Shown: positions 38,440 to 51,093 of the stretch, piece after piece
Layout: each line of letters opens with the position of its first letter
How positions within the stretch are numbered: the first letter of the stretch is position 1
Made by a program: the position numbers and the translations under genes
Source of the DNA: Gymnorhina tibicen
Taxonomy: Eukaryota; Chordata; Aves; Passeriformes; Artamidae
NCBI GenBank assembly: GCA_013399875.1
Contig: VXAZ01008167.1
Coordinates: 1,764,534-1,828,533 of the forward strand
Reading direction: 5' to 3'
Length of the DNA: 64,000 bases
Notes under the pieces: generated by a model
What the model was told of the DNA's origin: nothing
Databases searched by the model: none
What the model saw: the letters and a program-made list of their open reading frames with translations, nothing else

Positions 38440-38800
38440 AAGCCTCCAGTTTCACTTCCCCCAGCATCTCCTTGCAGCAACATGTGGTAAAGAAGGTGTA
38501 TAGTTGCTAATGGATTTTTATTCAATACACTTGTTTAATGGCTTTTTAAATTCATCTAAACTTCTGGCACCTACAATATCCTGTAGCAATGGGTTCCATT
38601 TGTTTAGGTATGCATCACATAAAAGGTACTTCCTTTCAGATTAAGTTCTCTACTGATAACTCATTGCTTGCTTTCTAGTTCTTGTTTTAGGGGAAAGAAT
38701 GAATAATTGTTCCCTAATTGTCTGCTGCTTGCCACTCAAGGCTTCATGCCCTGGCCTAAATATACAAAGAATTAAAAATATTCAGTCATCTTTGAGACTT
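38440..38800 (-). mobile_element. Ancient CR1/L3-like LINE fragment
   Basis: Inverted copy of an old amniote CR1-like element. On the minus strand the order is: a segment equivalent to GAAGTACCTTTTATGTGATGC, then TGGAACCCATTGCTACAGGA, AGTTTAGATGAATTTAAAAA, and finally TGTTGCTGCAAGGAGATGCT. This follows the remembered layout of the element shared by birds, crocodilians and turtles (a GGAATTCATTGCCACAGGATGT box, then AGTTTAGATGGCTTTAAAAG and a short 3' untranslated region). Divergence is much greater than in the TTCCAACC-ending copies. No open frame survives. The element name is tentative; membership of the CR1/L3 clade is more secure. Confidence 0.65.
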
Positions 38801-41800
38801 ATATATGGGAAGAAATTCAGTGGTTGTTTTAATTCATCCTTCTGCCAATGAATGAAACAGTAACTGCAGGGTTTTTTACGCTCAGCAGCCAGTGGCAATA
38901 ACTGAGGACAGACAACTTAAGAAGTTTTCTGGAAGTTCCTCCTAATGTTGAAATGCACATGGAAGCACTGCTACTGCTATAGGGTTCAAAAATTGAAACA
39001 GTGCTAAACGTCAGTGTAGGCAATTATGGGTCCTTCCTGCAGCCATGGTGATGAACTCCATTCTCCGTTGTAACCATGGTGTTCTTCCATTTGCTGCGAA
39101 GATCAGGACTAAAAATGTGTTGGGCTTATTGTTGCTCTAACCCAAGAGCATCCAAACCCTGTGGATCTTTCTAGTACGTCAGAATTTAGGATGTGTGTTT
39201 TGAGAAACTCCCTTTTTCTCTGCCCTACCCTGTTGGCACCTCTGAGTTAGCTTGAGTAAGGCTGGTTCACACACTCAAGTGACGTAGCTATTGTAACAAA
39301 GGTATTTATTCTGCTCAGGCCAGTCTGAATCCTGAAATTAATTCTGTGCTCTGTGTCTCTGTGACGAGTAATGACTGCAGCTGAGACATACCTTGTGAGT
39401 AATCTGGGAACCATGTTCTTACTTATGGAAGAGAAAGTGCAAGCGTTGGCAAGAGAAAAAAGTAGCCTGTGTAGGAAGAAGGCAGCTCTTCTTGTGGGTG
39501 TATCCACAAATGCTAAATTGTTAAATCCCTGGATAGGCATCACTTCAAAGGGCCTACGGGTACTGCAGAAAATTATGCAAGCTATATGCATCTTGCAAAT
39601 TTTAATCCAAAGGGCAGGGTCATGTTCCAAGATAATGACCTGCATAAAGACTGGAGGCAAAGAAAATCTTGGTCTAATTGAGTTGAAGCTAGAGGTGATC
39701 CATGGGACAGAGGAGGATGTAATACCATTGAGAAAAGTGATCTGTTTTCATACCTAGGTGATCCCATAAGACTAGTCAACTGCAGGCATGCAGACACAGT
39801 CAAACTTTGTTGAGCAGAAAAATTCAATCTCATCTTCAAAAGTTGTTTCTGTCTTCTATTGACAAAAAGGGGATGTTGAAAATATGAACTGTGAACACTG
39901 GAACAATCAGTCCCAACAATCAGAAGATACTTTCAGGTGTGAAATGTTTTTCTGGGTTCATATTTTCATTTATAGAAGTTGCTTCCCAAGCACCCTTGGA
40001 CAGGTGCAATTCAATAAACTGATCTCAGAGGCTTGGCTCTATGCCCTGTGTTGAGGCAGCCTGTAAGTACCTGGATGGTTGAAGGCTCCATATCTTCTGC
40101 GTATTTGTCAAAGGCATCACTGTGTTACCGGTTTTAGGAGTATCCTGAGGATTACAGGACTTTTTTTCTTGTATCCCCAGTCTTCAGGACAACATATCCA
40201 CTACAAAGAACAAAAGGCATTAGGATTGTACTCATAGCTGAGGCCTTGCTTTTCCCACTGATCTCAAGTTTGTCAGTATCTGACTTCGCTGGAGGAGAGA
40301 TAAAAGTCAATGTTCATAAGTGGCTCATAATGGGTAAAATTATGTAAAGGAAACAGTATGTTCAGTAACACTGGCTTGTAACTCATGAGAAGGACCCCAG
40401 AAATCTATTTATTTCTAAAATCCCTGAATGGTTGCCACTATTTCTGTGTACTTCCTAACATTATCAGGAGATAGCTTTCCTGCACTGAACGACAGGGACA
40501 GCTTTCTCAGAGACTCTGAACTGGTGGGAACTTTTATGAGTGTATTGCTTTGTTGAAGGTTTCTCTGCTTAAGTATAATAAAAGGATAATGAACAATTGT
40601 TGTCTCGTAGACTATGTGGCCATTTGTGTAAGGACGTTTACTCATTTTGCTCTGTTGGTTTTAAGGCTTCTGTGTCTCTCCTAGGGGTTGTGGTCTGTTT
40701 GCATGGGGTTCACAGCAGAGGATTCACACTTCTGTAAAACTGTGTGCTCTGCTTTAAGACTACTCCAGAGTTATTATTAACAATGAAAGTTAAAAAAAAA
40801 ACAACAAAAAACCAGAAAAAACACCTTGCTGCAAGTCATTAAGAAAACCAACTCATTGAGTAAAAAAAAAATCATTATCTTTCGAAAAGGAAACAGCCAA
40901 TATAACTGCAAACTACCTCTCTGACCACTCATTTTTCGTTCTTACAACCATAGAACATACAAGGAAAAAATCCCCTATCTCAGAGATTAAAGAGAACTCA
41001 GACTGACAGCTTATTTAAATGAAGTCTCTCAAGCTGTTTAAGGCTGAAAATCACACCTGTGCCAAGAGCCAGGCAGAGAGATGAAGGGCTGGGTCTGATA
41101 ACAGGCATAGGGCTCTGCAATTCCTTGGCTTTAGGTCACGGACAAGAATTTAAAATTGACCAGCCATTTACTTCGGGGGATGTGCTGAGCACCCTCCGAA
41201 CATGTTCCATGGACCAGACCCCTGGGCTGGGGACAGCCCTGACTCTGCAGAGCATGAATCCAGCCTGAGACGGGGTGTGTGCAGAAAAGTAAACACATGT
41301 GTGCCACAGACCTTTCAAAGAAATGTAAGGAAAGGAGAGCACAGGGCTACTGCCCTCATTCTGGGAATTTGGCACTGATGTGCAGCTTCAGTCAGAATCA
41401 GTTAGATTCCTGAATCCTGAACTTCTAGGTGGTCAGCAATGATTCAAGGCCAGTGCTGAAAACATTAAAAATTGTCTGAGGTCTTAACTGATGTCCTTGG
41501 CTGTCCTCCAGGGGATTTGCTCATGGTGTACTTTGGTGACTAACTTGTAAATCAGCCTGGTCCTGGCTCTCCATCCAGAGTTGAGCAACTCCTGACTTAC
41601 GGTGATATACACTGACCACAGAGGGCTGAAATTTGTCGGCAGATACACCCCTACTAGACAGAGGATACCTCATTAGCTTCATCTGGGGCTGCTCCTGATT
41701 TGCATTGGTTTAACTGAATAACATACCTTGGCTGGAAATGGACGGGAGCAGCAAATCAGCCCCAGCCCAGCACAGCCATGCTGAGATGGAGGAAGGCTTA

Positions 41801-42432
41801 GAAAGGCCTTTTCTCATGCTAAAGCAAAACATAAAAGTCCCTCCCACTGCAATCCAAGAGTCACACTGCATCATTGTGTTTCATCCTTCAGTTCTATCAT
41901 TGCTGATTTTAACTAGGCAAGAGAATCAGGTCCAGGATGATGTTTCCTGGAGCTCTTTGTCCCAAACCACCCTTTGCTGCAGGAGCAAGCTGGAAGGTGA
42001 TGTTACATGTAATGCAGCTAGAAAAGAGGGGCAGCACATTCTTCTGCTGGTACAAAGTCTTGCTCATTTCAGTCAGTTTGTTTGAGCCATCTATCCTCAG
42101 CCACCAACTATTCATTTCCAACACGGTCCCCATGTCAGCCATCCAGGAAGGCTGTGTCCTGAAGATAATGCTCAGTTGTCCTTTGCTGCTGGATGAACGT
42201 GCCCAAGAAATATTTCTCTCTGCTCAACCAACCTCAAAATGCTGGTGATGAATTCAGTTCTTTGCCAATACTGTATGAAACTGCATTTCTTACAACCACT
42301 GCCATTTATATAATGCACTATCCATATGGTGATTGTTTTATTTATGTTTCCCTTACTTCAAGGCAGAGGAAGTCAGCAGCTGGGGCTGCAAGATAGAGGC
42401 ACCCACCAGTTACTGGGCTGTGTTGTTCACGG
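38801..42432. other. Unique non-coding sequence
   Basis: About 3.6 kb without an identified gene. Opposed open frames at 39247-39660 (minus, 137 codons) and 39371-39757 (plus, 128 codons) overlap heavily, so at least one is spurious; neither shows a known domain. An A-rich run lies at 40792-40824, with another A tract at about 40862-40870. Confidence 0.5.
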
Positions 42433-42454
42433 GGGTGATAAGCTTTTATCACCC
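42433..42454. repeat. Perfect 9-bp hairpin with paired GATA boxes
   Basis: GGGTGATAA (42433-42441), loop GCTT, and TTATCACCC (42446-42454) form a perfect inverted repeat. Each arm holds a TGATAA core, so the site is also a palindromic pair of GATA-factor-type motifs. The sequence symmetry is seen directly; any function is inference. Confidence 0.9.
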
Positions 42455-45400
42455 ACTGGGAGTTAGGATCTTGTCTAAGTGATAGCATCCATCCCTTGAA
42501 AACAGAACAGAGCTCTCACTGTTTGCCTGTCTGAAAGGAAGGAGTTTATAACCCCAGACTTTACAGTGACTGTGAGCTAAAACATGACATAGCTTGATTG
42601 TCTTCCTTTCTTGACTCATGTAAGTCACAATATGAGCATTTGCTTCCTTTGCATCAAGACTTTAATTGTGTTTGCATTGCCCTCTTCTCTGTATTACAGA
42701 CTGGAAGTCTTTAAAAATATCTCCCCCTCCTATGTGACTTTGATTCTGCTAATCCCTACCCACCTTTTGAACCAATTAAAGGGCAGTTTATGGTTTACAG
42801 AGAGAAAAAGTGTAAATGAGAAGCAATTCCTTTGGTCATTGTGTGTGTAACTGGAGGATGTTTCAAACACAAAACAGGAAAAAGGGTTACTTCAATGGCT
42901 TGTTTCTTTTGCTCTTTGGATTTCATACCAAGGGAGACAGAGGGTAACTGTTGTTGTTTTGCTTTTATAATTAAAATAACATCATAAGATTAGCTATATT
43001 GTAGCTGGATATCATCTGTATGGAAAGTTCTTCAGTTAAAAGGAAATCAGGAAAGTTCCAGAAGTCTTTTTTTAACTAATCTAAAGAATTATCTGCTTAT
43101 GTTATTTCTTCATGTGGATTCGCAGGAATTTAAACCTTCTCCATAGAAAGAGATATTTGGCCCATTTCTTACATTAGTCAAATAATTTTATAAGAAAATG
43201 TAAAGCTACGGGGTCTGATTTTAGCATTCTAATTTTGCACATTTGTGATTCCAGCTATAGAAAAAATTACTTTAGAGTGTCTCTACAGCTAGGGAATTTC
43301 TACAAAGCACGATGCTGTAAAATCATAGGGGAGGGAGTTGCCACTTGCTTCAGTGGCTCTTGTTGTTTTCAGAGTCTCAACAACCACAGTCTAAAAACCA
43401 GTGAGGGCTCAGGCTGCAAAAGTAAATGTGACCCAAGTGGGAGCTGAGCAAGAGAGAAAGGGCTCTGCTGTGAACAGCAGTAATCCTCAGCCACACTTTA
43501 AGCTTCAGCCACCGTCTTTTCAGGCACAAGCTTTGCTCCTTGTGGGGCAAGCTGGCTGCTTTGGTGTAGCTTATTTTGTGTGGCTTCTTCTCCAGAAGGT
43601 TATCTCCTACAGGTATAAGGGTCAATTGTGCAACAGCAGTGACACAGTAGGCCCTGGTGTGACATAAATTACATAGACGCCTGTCTGTAGTCAGACTATT
43701 GCACAAGCATCCAACATCCTTAGGTCCATACAGTGGTGCCCTACTGTGGCTGGATGTGACAGTCTAAACTGTGATGCCTTCACATGTTTAGACATCTCAA
43801 ACTGATATCTTCACAACATAAAAGGCTTAACAAGCATGAGAAAGAGCAACCTTCACCTCAGCCCCAACCTCAATTCCAATGCTTGGTAATTGAATTCCCA
43901 TAGAATTACTTCTGTTGGCTAATTTCTTAGAAAGATGCATCAGCTTTTGATTATAATATTATTAATACTGCATGTAAGGGATGTCTCTCTTTTTTGTTTT
44001 TAAACAAACTCTTTTTAAGAGTAAACTCAGGGAATAGAACCAGATTTGATCCAATATTCATACAGCTCCGTGATCTAGAAATTCAAGTGTGTTTCATGAT
44101 GTAAATTGCCTTTAGAAAGCTATTTATTCTGATACATTTTTGGTCTGAAGTGAAATATTTCTGGGAATTCCTCACTCCCACTTAAATTTTTCCAAGGAAA
44201 CGCCTGCAACATATCAAAGGAGACATTTGTATTTCCAGAGCAGAGCAGGAAGGGAAGCATAATGCTTTTTCCAGCTTGATTCTGAGGGTGGGTTTTTCAT
44301 AAATGCTTATCATTGGAATAGCTTCACTCCCACTTAATGAATGGCTTATGGGATTTTCAGGGCTCCAGCACAGAGTGCCTGCTATGTGCCACAGTGACTC
44401 CTCTAAGTTGGTTAATTTTTATTGCTCCTGCTCTTGCAAAATTTTTAACAGTAGAGGTGAAGAGGAAGAGTGGGATGGGAAGGAAGTGGTGTGGAGACCT
44501 GACTCCAATTTGTGCTCTTCTAACAATTAATTAATAACTTGGAAAATTGGACCTGGGGCATATTCAGAGAGTGTTGATTCTCTCTGTGTGTTTGGGACTT
44601 CCTATTTAACAGTGGTATAGTAAGATCAATAAGATATAGTAAACTCAACATTTCTAAGGTGCTTGAACTATGATTCTCAGTTTTTATTGCAAAAGGGGAA
44701 ATAGTCTTTCCTTAATATTGTGAAGTCTTGGGATGATAAATCAGCAGGTACCAAGGAGAGGAGGGATGCTTAGATCTGATGTGTGAATGGACAGGGCTGT
44801 GAAGCTTCAGGTCTGTGGCAAGCACAGGGTGGCCAGCTGGTCCACCAGTGGTGCACCAAAGTAAGTCCTGCTTTGAATTCGGTATGGAAGGTCCCTTTGA
44901 CCTCTGATGCTCTCCATAGGAGAAGGAAAGCAGGGAGCAGAAGCAATGATGGCAGAGAGGCGAGTGGGAGGGCAGGCGGAACTGACAGTCAGCACTACTT
45001 GGCACAGCAGGGATGCTGAATTCTAGGAGGAAGGTGAGACAATAATGCCCCCTCCCTGCAAAGAGGGGTGACCTCCGAGGACGAGTCCTGCCTCCCACTG
45101 CCTCCCACAGCATTCTTTATTTCTGATGTGAGCTAATGCTGAAGTGAAAGAAACGTCCTGGCATGGCAATAAAAGGAGAATGAACAATGACAAAAGTTAA
45201 AGTGTAACGCATGAAATGTGAGGGGGAGAGCTCCCCCCAAGTCACAGCCAAACCCAAGCAGTGAAGAGAAGATTATCTCCAGCCAACCATCCTGAAACGG
45301 CAGCAAGGGATGTGGGGGTACAGCTGCAGGGACCAAGGATCAGCCCCAGCTGTGCACACCTACCTGAAACCTTCAGATACTGGCAGGGGGCTTTCTCTGA

Positions 45401-45590
45401 CATGAAACTCAGGGAAATTCCTCTGCAAAGGGCTGCAGTTCACTGTGTTGAACAGGAAGCTGGAGGGCAGGCAGTCTCACAGAGATGGGCACCCTGCACC
45501 ACTCAGACACACAGCATGTGTGCACATAAAAGGCTCTTCACCTTACCCAGGGTCAGGTTTGTACCCACGTTTGACGTTGACCTTTACAAA
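42455..45590. other. Unique non-coding sequence
   Basis: About 3.1 kb. No gene is recognised. The stretch 44712-45113 (minus, 133 codons) and 45261-45605 (plus, 114 codons) is relatively GC-rich and stop-poor, with no domain visible in either frame. Confidence 0.5.
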
Positions 45591-45606
45591 TTTACCTCGA
45601 GGTAAA
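45591..45606. repeat. Perfect 16-bp palindrome
   Basis: TTTACCTCGAGGTAAA is a perfect self-complementary 16-mer with no spacer, preceded by a loosely spaced GGTCA (45552-45556) and TTGACC. A dimeric factor site is possible; chance is also possible in 64 kb. Confidence 0.92.
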
Positions 45607-47689
45607 ACTGGAATGCTTTGACTGTGCTGTGTTTTTAAATTATGATGCCTTGTCTGTATTTTCCTAAAGGAAAGCACAAATTGTTATTAGCCACAGAGAT
45701 AAGAAGATAAGCCAAGCATTGTCCTCAGCAAAAGAAGAAACAAAGAAACAAAGAAGCAAGCTAGAGATAAGAGATATGTTTTGTTTGCAGAAAGTTTTAA
45801 AATTTCTCTCACACTGATCTGAAGAAATGACAAGGGGAGAAGCATTATTATTTATGTGCAAACATAATTGAAAGATATTTTTGATGGCAGTGATTGTAAG
45901 AAATAGGGGCAAACGTGAATGTCTCCCACAGAAATAGTCACACGTTTTTGTCCGCTGTTAGTTCTGGTACATATTCAGTGGTTTCAGATACAATGGTTAT
46001 TCTCAAAGGTCACAAATTATGTCTTTGTCAGTGGACCATCATTATAAAAACAATTATTAACTATATTTTCTTATTCTATGGGATTGTAGAGATCTACTTG
46101 AACTTCAGAGGTCTGTAAAAATCTCTGGGTATTTCCTATTTCACCTGCCACTTGAAGCAGGACAATTACCAGTGCTACATGAGATCAAGGTTATTTTCAA
46201 GGCTTTTTGAAGAGTAAATAAATTCTTATAATATTCAGAATACTGGAAGTAGATTCTATCCCTGAGGTCAAACGTTTGCTGAGCTGAGACACATCCAAGA
46301 TTATCTCCAGGTCAATCTTGTCACCCATTGGCAAAATCTGGAGCTCTCTGGGGCAATAATTTTTATGGTGCCGGTATCAGCCGCTGAAATTACTCTTTCA
46401 GTCCTACTGGTGTAATTTGAATAAAATAATGTCAATCATCAGTAAACAGGAAGCTGATTTTGGCAGAAACCCTGCCCTGCCCCTGAAGCAGCTGTCTTGC
46501 TTCCACCTCTCCTCTGAGTATCACAGTCGCAGTGTTGAACTCCGCTTCCCTGCAGCATCTTGTTCGGGCCGCTAGCACGGACTTTCACACCTCCTAATCC
46601 CCAGTCCCACGGATCTGTGTGGCCATCTCTGTGTGCCAGATGTTCATTTCTGCAGCTGCTGAGGAGCTTGTAAAGTTTTGCAGTCAGATGTAATAGCTTC
46701 CACACCTTGCGGAGAGGTTGAGAGGTTGAGCTCAGTCCATGTCTGACCAATGTGAAAGACTTGGGCTCCATTTGGGTCCTGCACACATCTTTCAGGGTTG
46801 CTTGATGTTCGACTTCAGGTTTTTACCTCCTTTTTGGGCTGGCCTGTATAGAATTAATGTTTATCTTTAGTTCCACCAAGAGAAAGAAATTACACCTGCA
46901 TCAAGAAAACAAGAGGAGGGAACCATACAATAAAATGCTGCTGCACTAAAATGTGTAGTGATGGGGCGAGGCAAGAAAGTGATCTTTATGGGAAAGTATT
47001 TTTCTTGAAAATCAGATTTTTTTCAAGAGTGATAGGGAAGGGCAGTACTGTAACTGCAGGCAGAGAAGGGCCAGATTTGGGCTTATTCCAGGGGAGGACT
47101 GGAAGAGTAAACTACGATCACTTTGTTTTGGTAGAGTTTATCAGTTAGGCCATGGTTTGCAAACCTCAATTCTAAACTCAGCTTGTCCAAATTGTAAGGC
47201 TTTCAAGCATCTGTGTTGGAACAATTTTTAGAAAAATGAAAAAGAGAAATTCCAGAAGCTTCTGGTATTTCCAGTACAAGGCCAAATTTTGCATGATCTG
47301 AAGAGGTATGTTTCGGTTCTGGTTACCACTGAGAACCCTAACCAAGAAAAACAGAAGATACTTCTATCTTAGAAAACCATAAAATTATCTTGTAAAGTTT
47401 CAGGTGAACAGAATAAACAATAGAAAGATGAGCTCTGGATGAGCAGGGGAATGTGCTCCCTTGCTTTCTCAAGCTCATCTGAAACAGATTTCTAACCTTT
47501 CTAAGGCTCATCCTTGCTGAGGAAAGAAAAATATACATCTATTTAGGCTGTTATTGCTCTGGTTAGGAAACTGGAGAAGCTGTAGTTACTATTTTTACAA
47601 GTTTGCTTCCTTCAGGGGAGAGATATCTTAGGGTTGAGGAGGAGGTAATGTGATCTCTTTTTCTATTTTTATAAAGGGCCAGGGGATGC
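45607..47689. other. Unique non-coding sequence
   Basis: About 2.1 kb with no gene or repeat recognised. A local GC-rich patch with a few CpGs lies near 46540-46610, far too small for a CpG island. Confidence 0.5.
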
Positions 47690-47880
47690 ACCAGGAAGCT
47701 GCAGATCTGTGCAGTTGAAAGTCTTCAGCTCCTCTTTTGAGATACTAGGGGAGGGAAGAACAGTTAGAAAAGCATGGCCTAATTAAGGATATCTAATATG
47801 GTTTCAGGAAGGGAAGGGCATGCTTCATTAACTGGCTGGAATTCTTTGAGGATATTGCTGCTCAGGGAGACCAAAAAAAA
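47690..47880 (+). pseudogene. LINE reverse-transcriptase fragment (CR1-like), broken
   Basis: On the plus strand one frame reads LEKHGLIKDI, a stop, then GFRKGRACFINWLEFFEDIA (about 47764-47861). This matches the conserved segment of non-LTR reverse transcriptases upstream of the catalytic palm (HGF.KG.SC..NLLEF.E). Upstream, from about 47694, another piece resembles GNYRPVSLTS..GKILE. The frame carries an internal stop and ends in A-rich, stop-containing sequence. This part of the protein normally lies several hundred residues before the C-terminus. Its isolation from any 3' end shows it is an old internal fragment, not a fresh 5'-truncated insertion. Confidence 0.75.
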
Positions 47881-50800
47881 GGCAACTCACTGTGACCATT
47901 GTGTACCTCGGTGTGCCGGGAGAGAATAAAACACATTTAGGAAGGTCTGGGGTTGATACTTACATTTACAGAGAGGGTAAAAATATAACACAGAATTACC
48001 TGGTATTTAAACCTGCAGGGAGTATAGTTCTTTCTTAGTGCTTGAAATCTTGGGTGCATTATGGCTTTTAATATTCTATTTCTTTTTAAAAAATTATTAT
48101 TATTATTGTTGATCTAATTGGCTTCTGTGATTCAGCTGAAATGAAAGGTACAGCACTTTCAAATGATCTTGTGCTAAATTTGGAGGGCAGCGAGGAAAAT
48201 TCCAATTAGATACAGACAGAGCTAAATGCTTTTTAAAGTTTCTAGCATGGCAGATGGCATATTCAATAAAGGTCAGATAAATGTAGCATCATGATAATAA
48301 GTCAAAGGGCCTAGAATCAGGAGAGGGAAAAGGTGGGGTAGATGGAGGGTTTCTCTGTGCACTGACAGCTTTAATGTGGGAATGGCGGGAGAAGCAGTTT
48401 TCCCAGATCTTTGCAGAAACAGAATCTAAAATGCTTAAAGTTATACTTGGGAGAGAGAAATTACTCATAAAGGAAACTAAAGCGCATTTTGACTGAGGAA
48501 TGCTTGGTGCAGCAGGAGAAGGGCTTGCAGCTGAGGGAGAGCAAGAGCTCATAGTGGGGGCGTTGATTGGGGTGTGGGATTGAGGTCAGTGGGGATGTGG
48601 AAGCAGAGAAGCCGTTTTAGCTCTTCTCACCTGGGGGTGGCATGGGGCCAGTTTGGCCTCTCACCTGGTTGCCCGGCCATCCCAAGGGCTACAGGACCAG
48701 CTGAGTGCAGTGCTGTCCACTTCCAATCCTTCAGAACCCTGTTGCATGTCTGTCTGCTGGAAGTAAGGGTGCTGTCCTCATAAGCTCTCCACCACCTGGA
48801 AATTCCTTCAGAGCCAGGGAAACTGCATGGTTTTGATCCCACTGCGCTCCTTAGAGCTTGCAGGGCTACTCTCAATCTGTTCACCCCCCAAACTGTATGG
48901 GTGGGGGGGATTCCCAACCCAGCTGTAGCACCTTGACTCAGGTGCAGCCCCTTGACCCATTTTCTACATAAGCAGTCCTTCCATCTTGACTTCTTGGGAA
49001 AGCCAAGTACTTTCTTTGGCTTACAAGAGACAGCTGGACCCTGAGAGCTCATTGAAGGGGCTGAGAAACAGTCTTGTGACTCAGGGAAGGTTTTATTCCT
49101 TGCTGAGCACAGGGACCATTATTAGAAGAGGGAAAACAGGGGTTAGAGGGAAAGGAAATGGGGAAATCCTTGTGTTTCTTTTAATAACCATGAAATTTTA
49201 AGTGCTTTGAAAGATTCTTTCCTATATGTCTTTGTTGATGAGGCTCCTTTGCAATTTAGCACGAGACTGAGCACACATCACTCTTCACTTTGATGAAAGA
49301 GGATGGACACACAGAGGTGGAGGTCAGGAGAGGGGAGTGCAATCAGAACCTGCCTGAAGGAAGCACCAGGCAGCAGGCACGAGAAGAAGCATAGCTCTGC
49401 TGGAGAGAGATCTTTCAGGGATGAGGGCTATGTCAAGCATTACCCCTTTCCCACACCTGCCTAGGGTCTGCTCACAGCCAGGGTCCAGGCCATGCCTGTG
49501 GACTGTCCCTGCCCCTTAAGACCTCGTAGGAGTCTCTCTCTTGTCTGCTACTCCCCAAAAGCCTATGCCAGTGCATGTGTAGAAGATCCACTCTTTCTTT
49601 TGCGTGCCTGAGGCAAAAACAGCATGAGTGTCATTGCTGGGAAAAGGTGCCAGACTGGTGTTCCTGTGTTCAGCTGTAGGCTGGTTACAGCAAACTCAAT
49701 GCAGGGAAGATGCTTGCAAGATATTTCCTGAGTATTTGTCCTTATTTTCTGATTTTTTCTGTGGGAAAGGCTCTTTTTCAAGGACCAGAAAATCCTCATG
49801 ACTGTAAGGGCTGTACAAGCACCAAAAACAGAGAGATCCTCCTTCTACAGATCCTCGGGTATAGGATGAAGATAGAAGCAAGCAGCCAATGATATTCATG
49901 AGAGAGGAGAGGAAAAGTAGCTGGGGGATACCAAGAGACAGCATCAGTTGCACTGGCAGACCATGTTTGGGGCTGACTACTTGTCTGTCAACCGCATTTT
50001 TAAAGTCTCGCAGTGACAAAGCATTTACCTTCAGGATAAGAAGCATAACTTCTTTTCCAGAGGTTTTCCAGAGGTTATTCAGCTCTCGATCTCTGGATTA
50101 ATTCAGTCAGGGAGGATATTACCCACGATGACTATTTTGTGAGCAATGCCTCTGGTTTTAGGGAGCTGGAATATTCAATACATCTTACTAAATCACTGGC
50201 TAACATTCAGCAGGGAGGAATAACAGAAAACTGTTTGACGTGAGTTTTGAGGTGGAGGAGCTTGAATTTTTGTGTGCACTGGTGTGTATTAGTGTCCCAT
50301 AAGCAGTGTCCTTCTAGCACCAAATTTTCCATGGGGAAAACCCTAACTTGCAATTGGCTGAGGTGAATTTGAGTCAGTCACCAACCAGCCAGGCTTCTGA
50401 GACTATTATCTGTTCTTAATAGGACTTGGACCAGGACTCCAAGGTGTTACTTGGCTGAGTGCTGTAGGAATACAAGAGAAGAAATTGTATTCTGCAGACC
50501 TGTAACCCACGTTATAATAAAGACAATTTTTGAAATTCCAGCTCAACTATACTCAATAAGTGTTTTACTACTAATCTTAAAAGGTTGAAAATATCACCAA
50601 AATTATACAGAAATTATAAAATACATACAATAGACTATTCAGTGCCTCAGAGGAAGCAAAAGGAGGCAGGGAAACAATAGATGTCCTAGACTGATTTGAT
50701 TGACTGTATTTTGAGAATAACATACCAAAAAATAGCATTCAAGAAATATATACAAACAAAGTCATTTGTGCTGTGAAATGTCATATGCCTGCAAACAAAT

Positions 50801-51093
50801 AGGCAAACAAGGTCTTGCACATTCATTCCCCCACCTGCATGCAGGATGTTTCCTGGTCTCACAGCACCATGCTCTGTGCACACCAAAATGCCTTAAAAAT
50901 ACACACATGTATGGATTAAAATTCCAGAGTCCTAGACTGGGTTCAACAGCCACTAAGGACTTCAGTGCAGAACTTGTGCTGGTGAGTGAGCTTTAGTCCT
51001 GGGACCTTCCCATGACACTGGCAGCCCTCCAGCACCCAGCTGTGGCTGTGCAGCTCCCCGGCACCGGAGCAGCCCTCTGTTTGTATGGCACCC
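47881..51093. other. Unique non-coding sequence
   Basis: About 3.2 kb. A short ATT run lies at 48093-48107. The GC-richer part 48560-49060 gives a 141-codon minus-strand frame (48627-49052) without any recognised domain. No gene or further repeat is supported. Confidence 0.5.

Noticed and set aside
39247..39757. Opposed open frames of 137 and 128 codons
   Set aside because: They overlap on opposite strands and neither shows a domain, splice context or protein-like composition.
41580..41690. Ancient SINE-like phrase near a TTACGGTGATATACACTG motif
   Set aside because: It resembles old amniote SINE ends only over a few words; too short and diverged to support.
44712..45605. Frames of 133 (minus) and 114 (plus) codons
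   Set aside because: Both strands are open in the same GC-richer area and no domain is seen, so local composition explains them.
46540..46610. CpG-island-like promoter
   Set aside because: Only a few CpGs within about 70 bases; the flanks are AT-rich and no transcription signal is evident.
48627..49052. 141-codon minus-strand frame
   Set aside because: It sits in a GC-richer, stop-poor patch; the translation is Arg/Gly/Pro/Ser-rich with no recognisable family.
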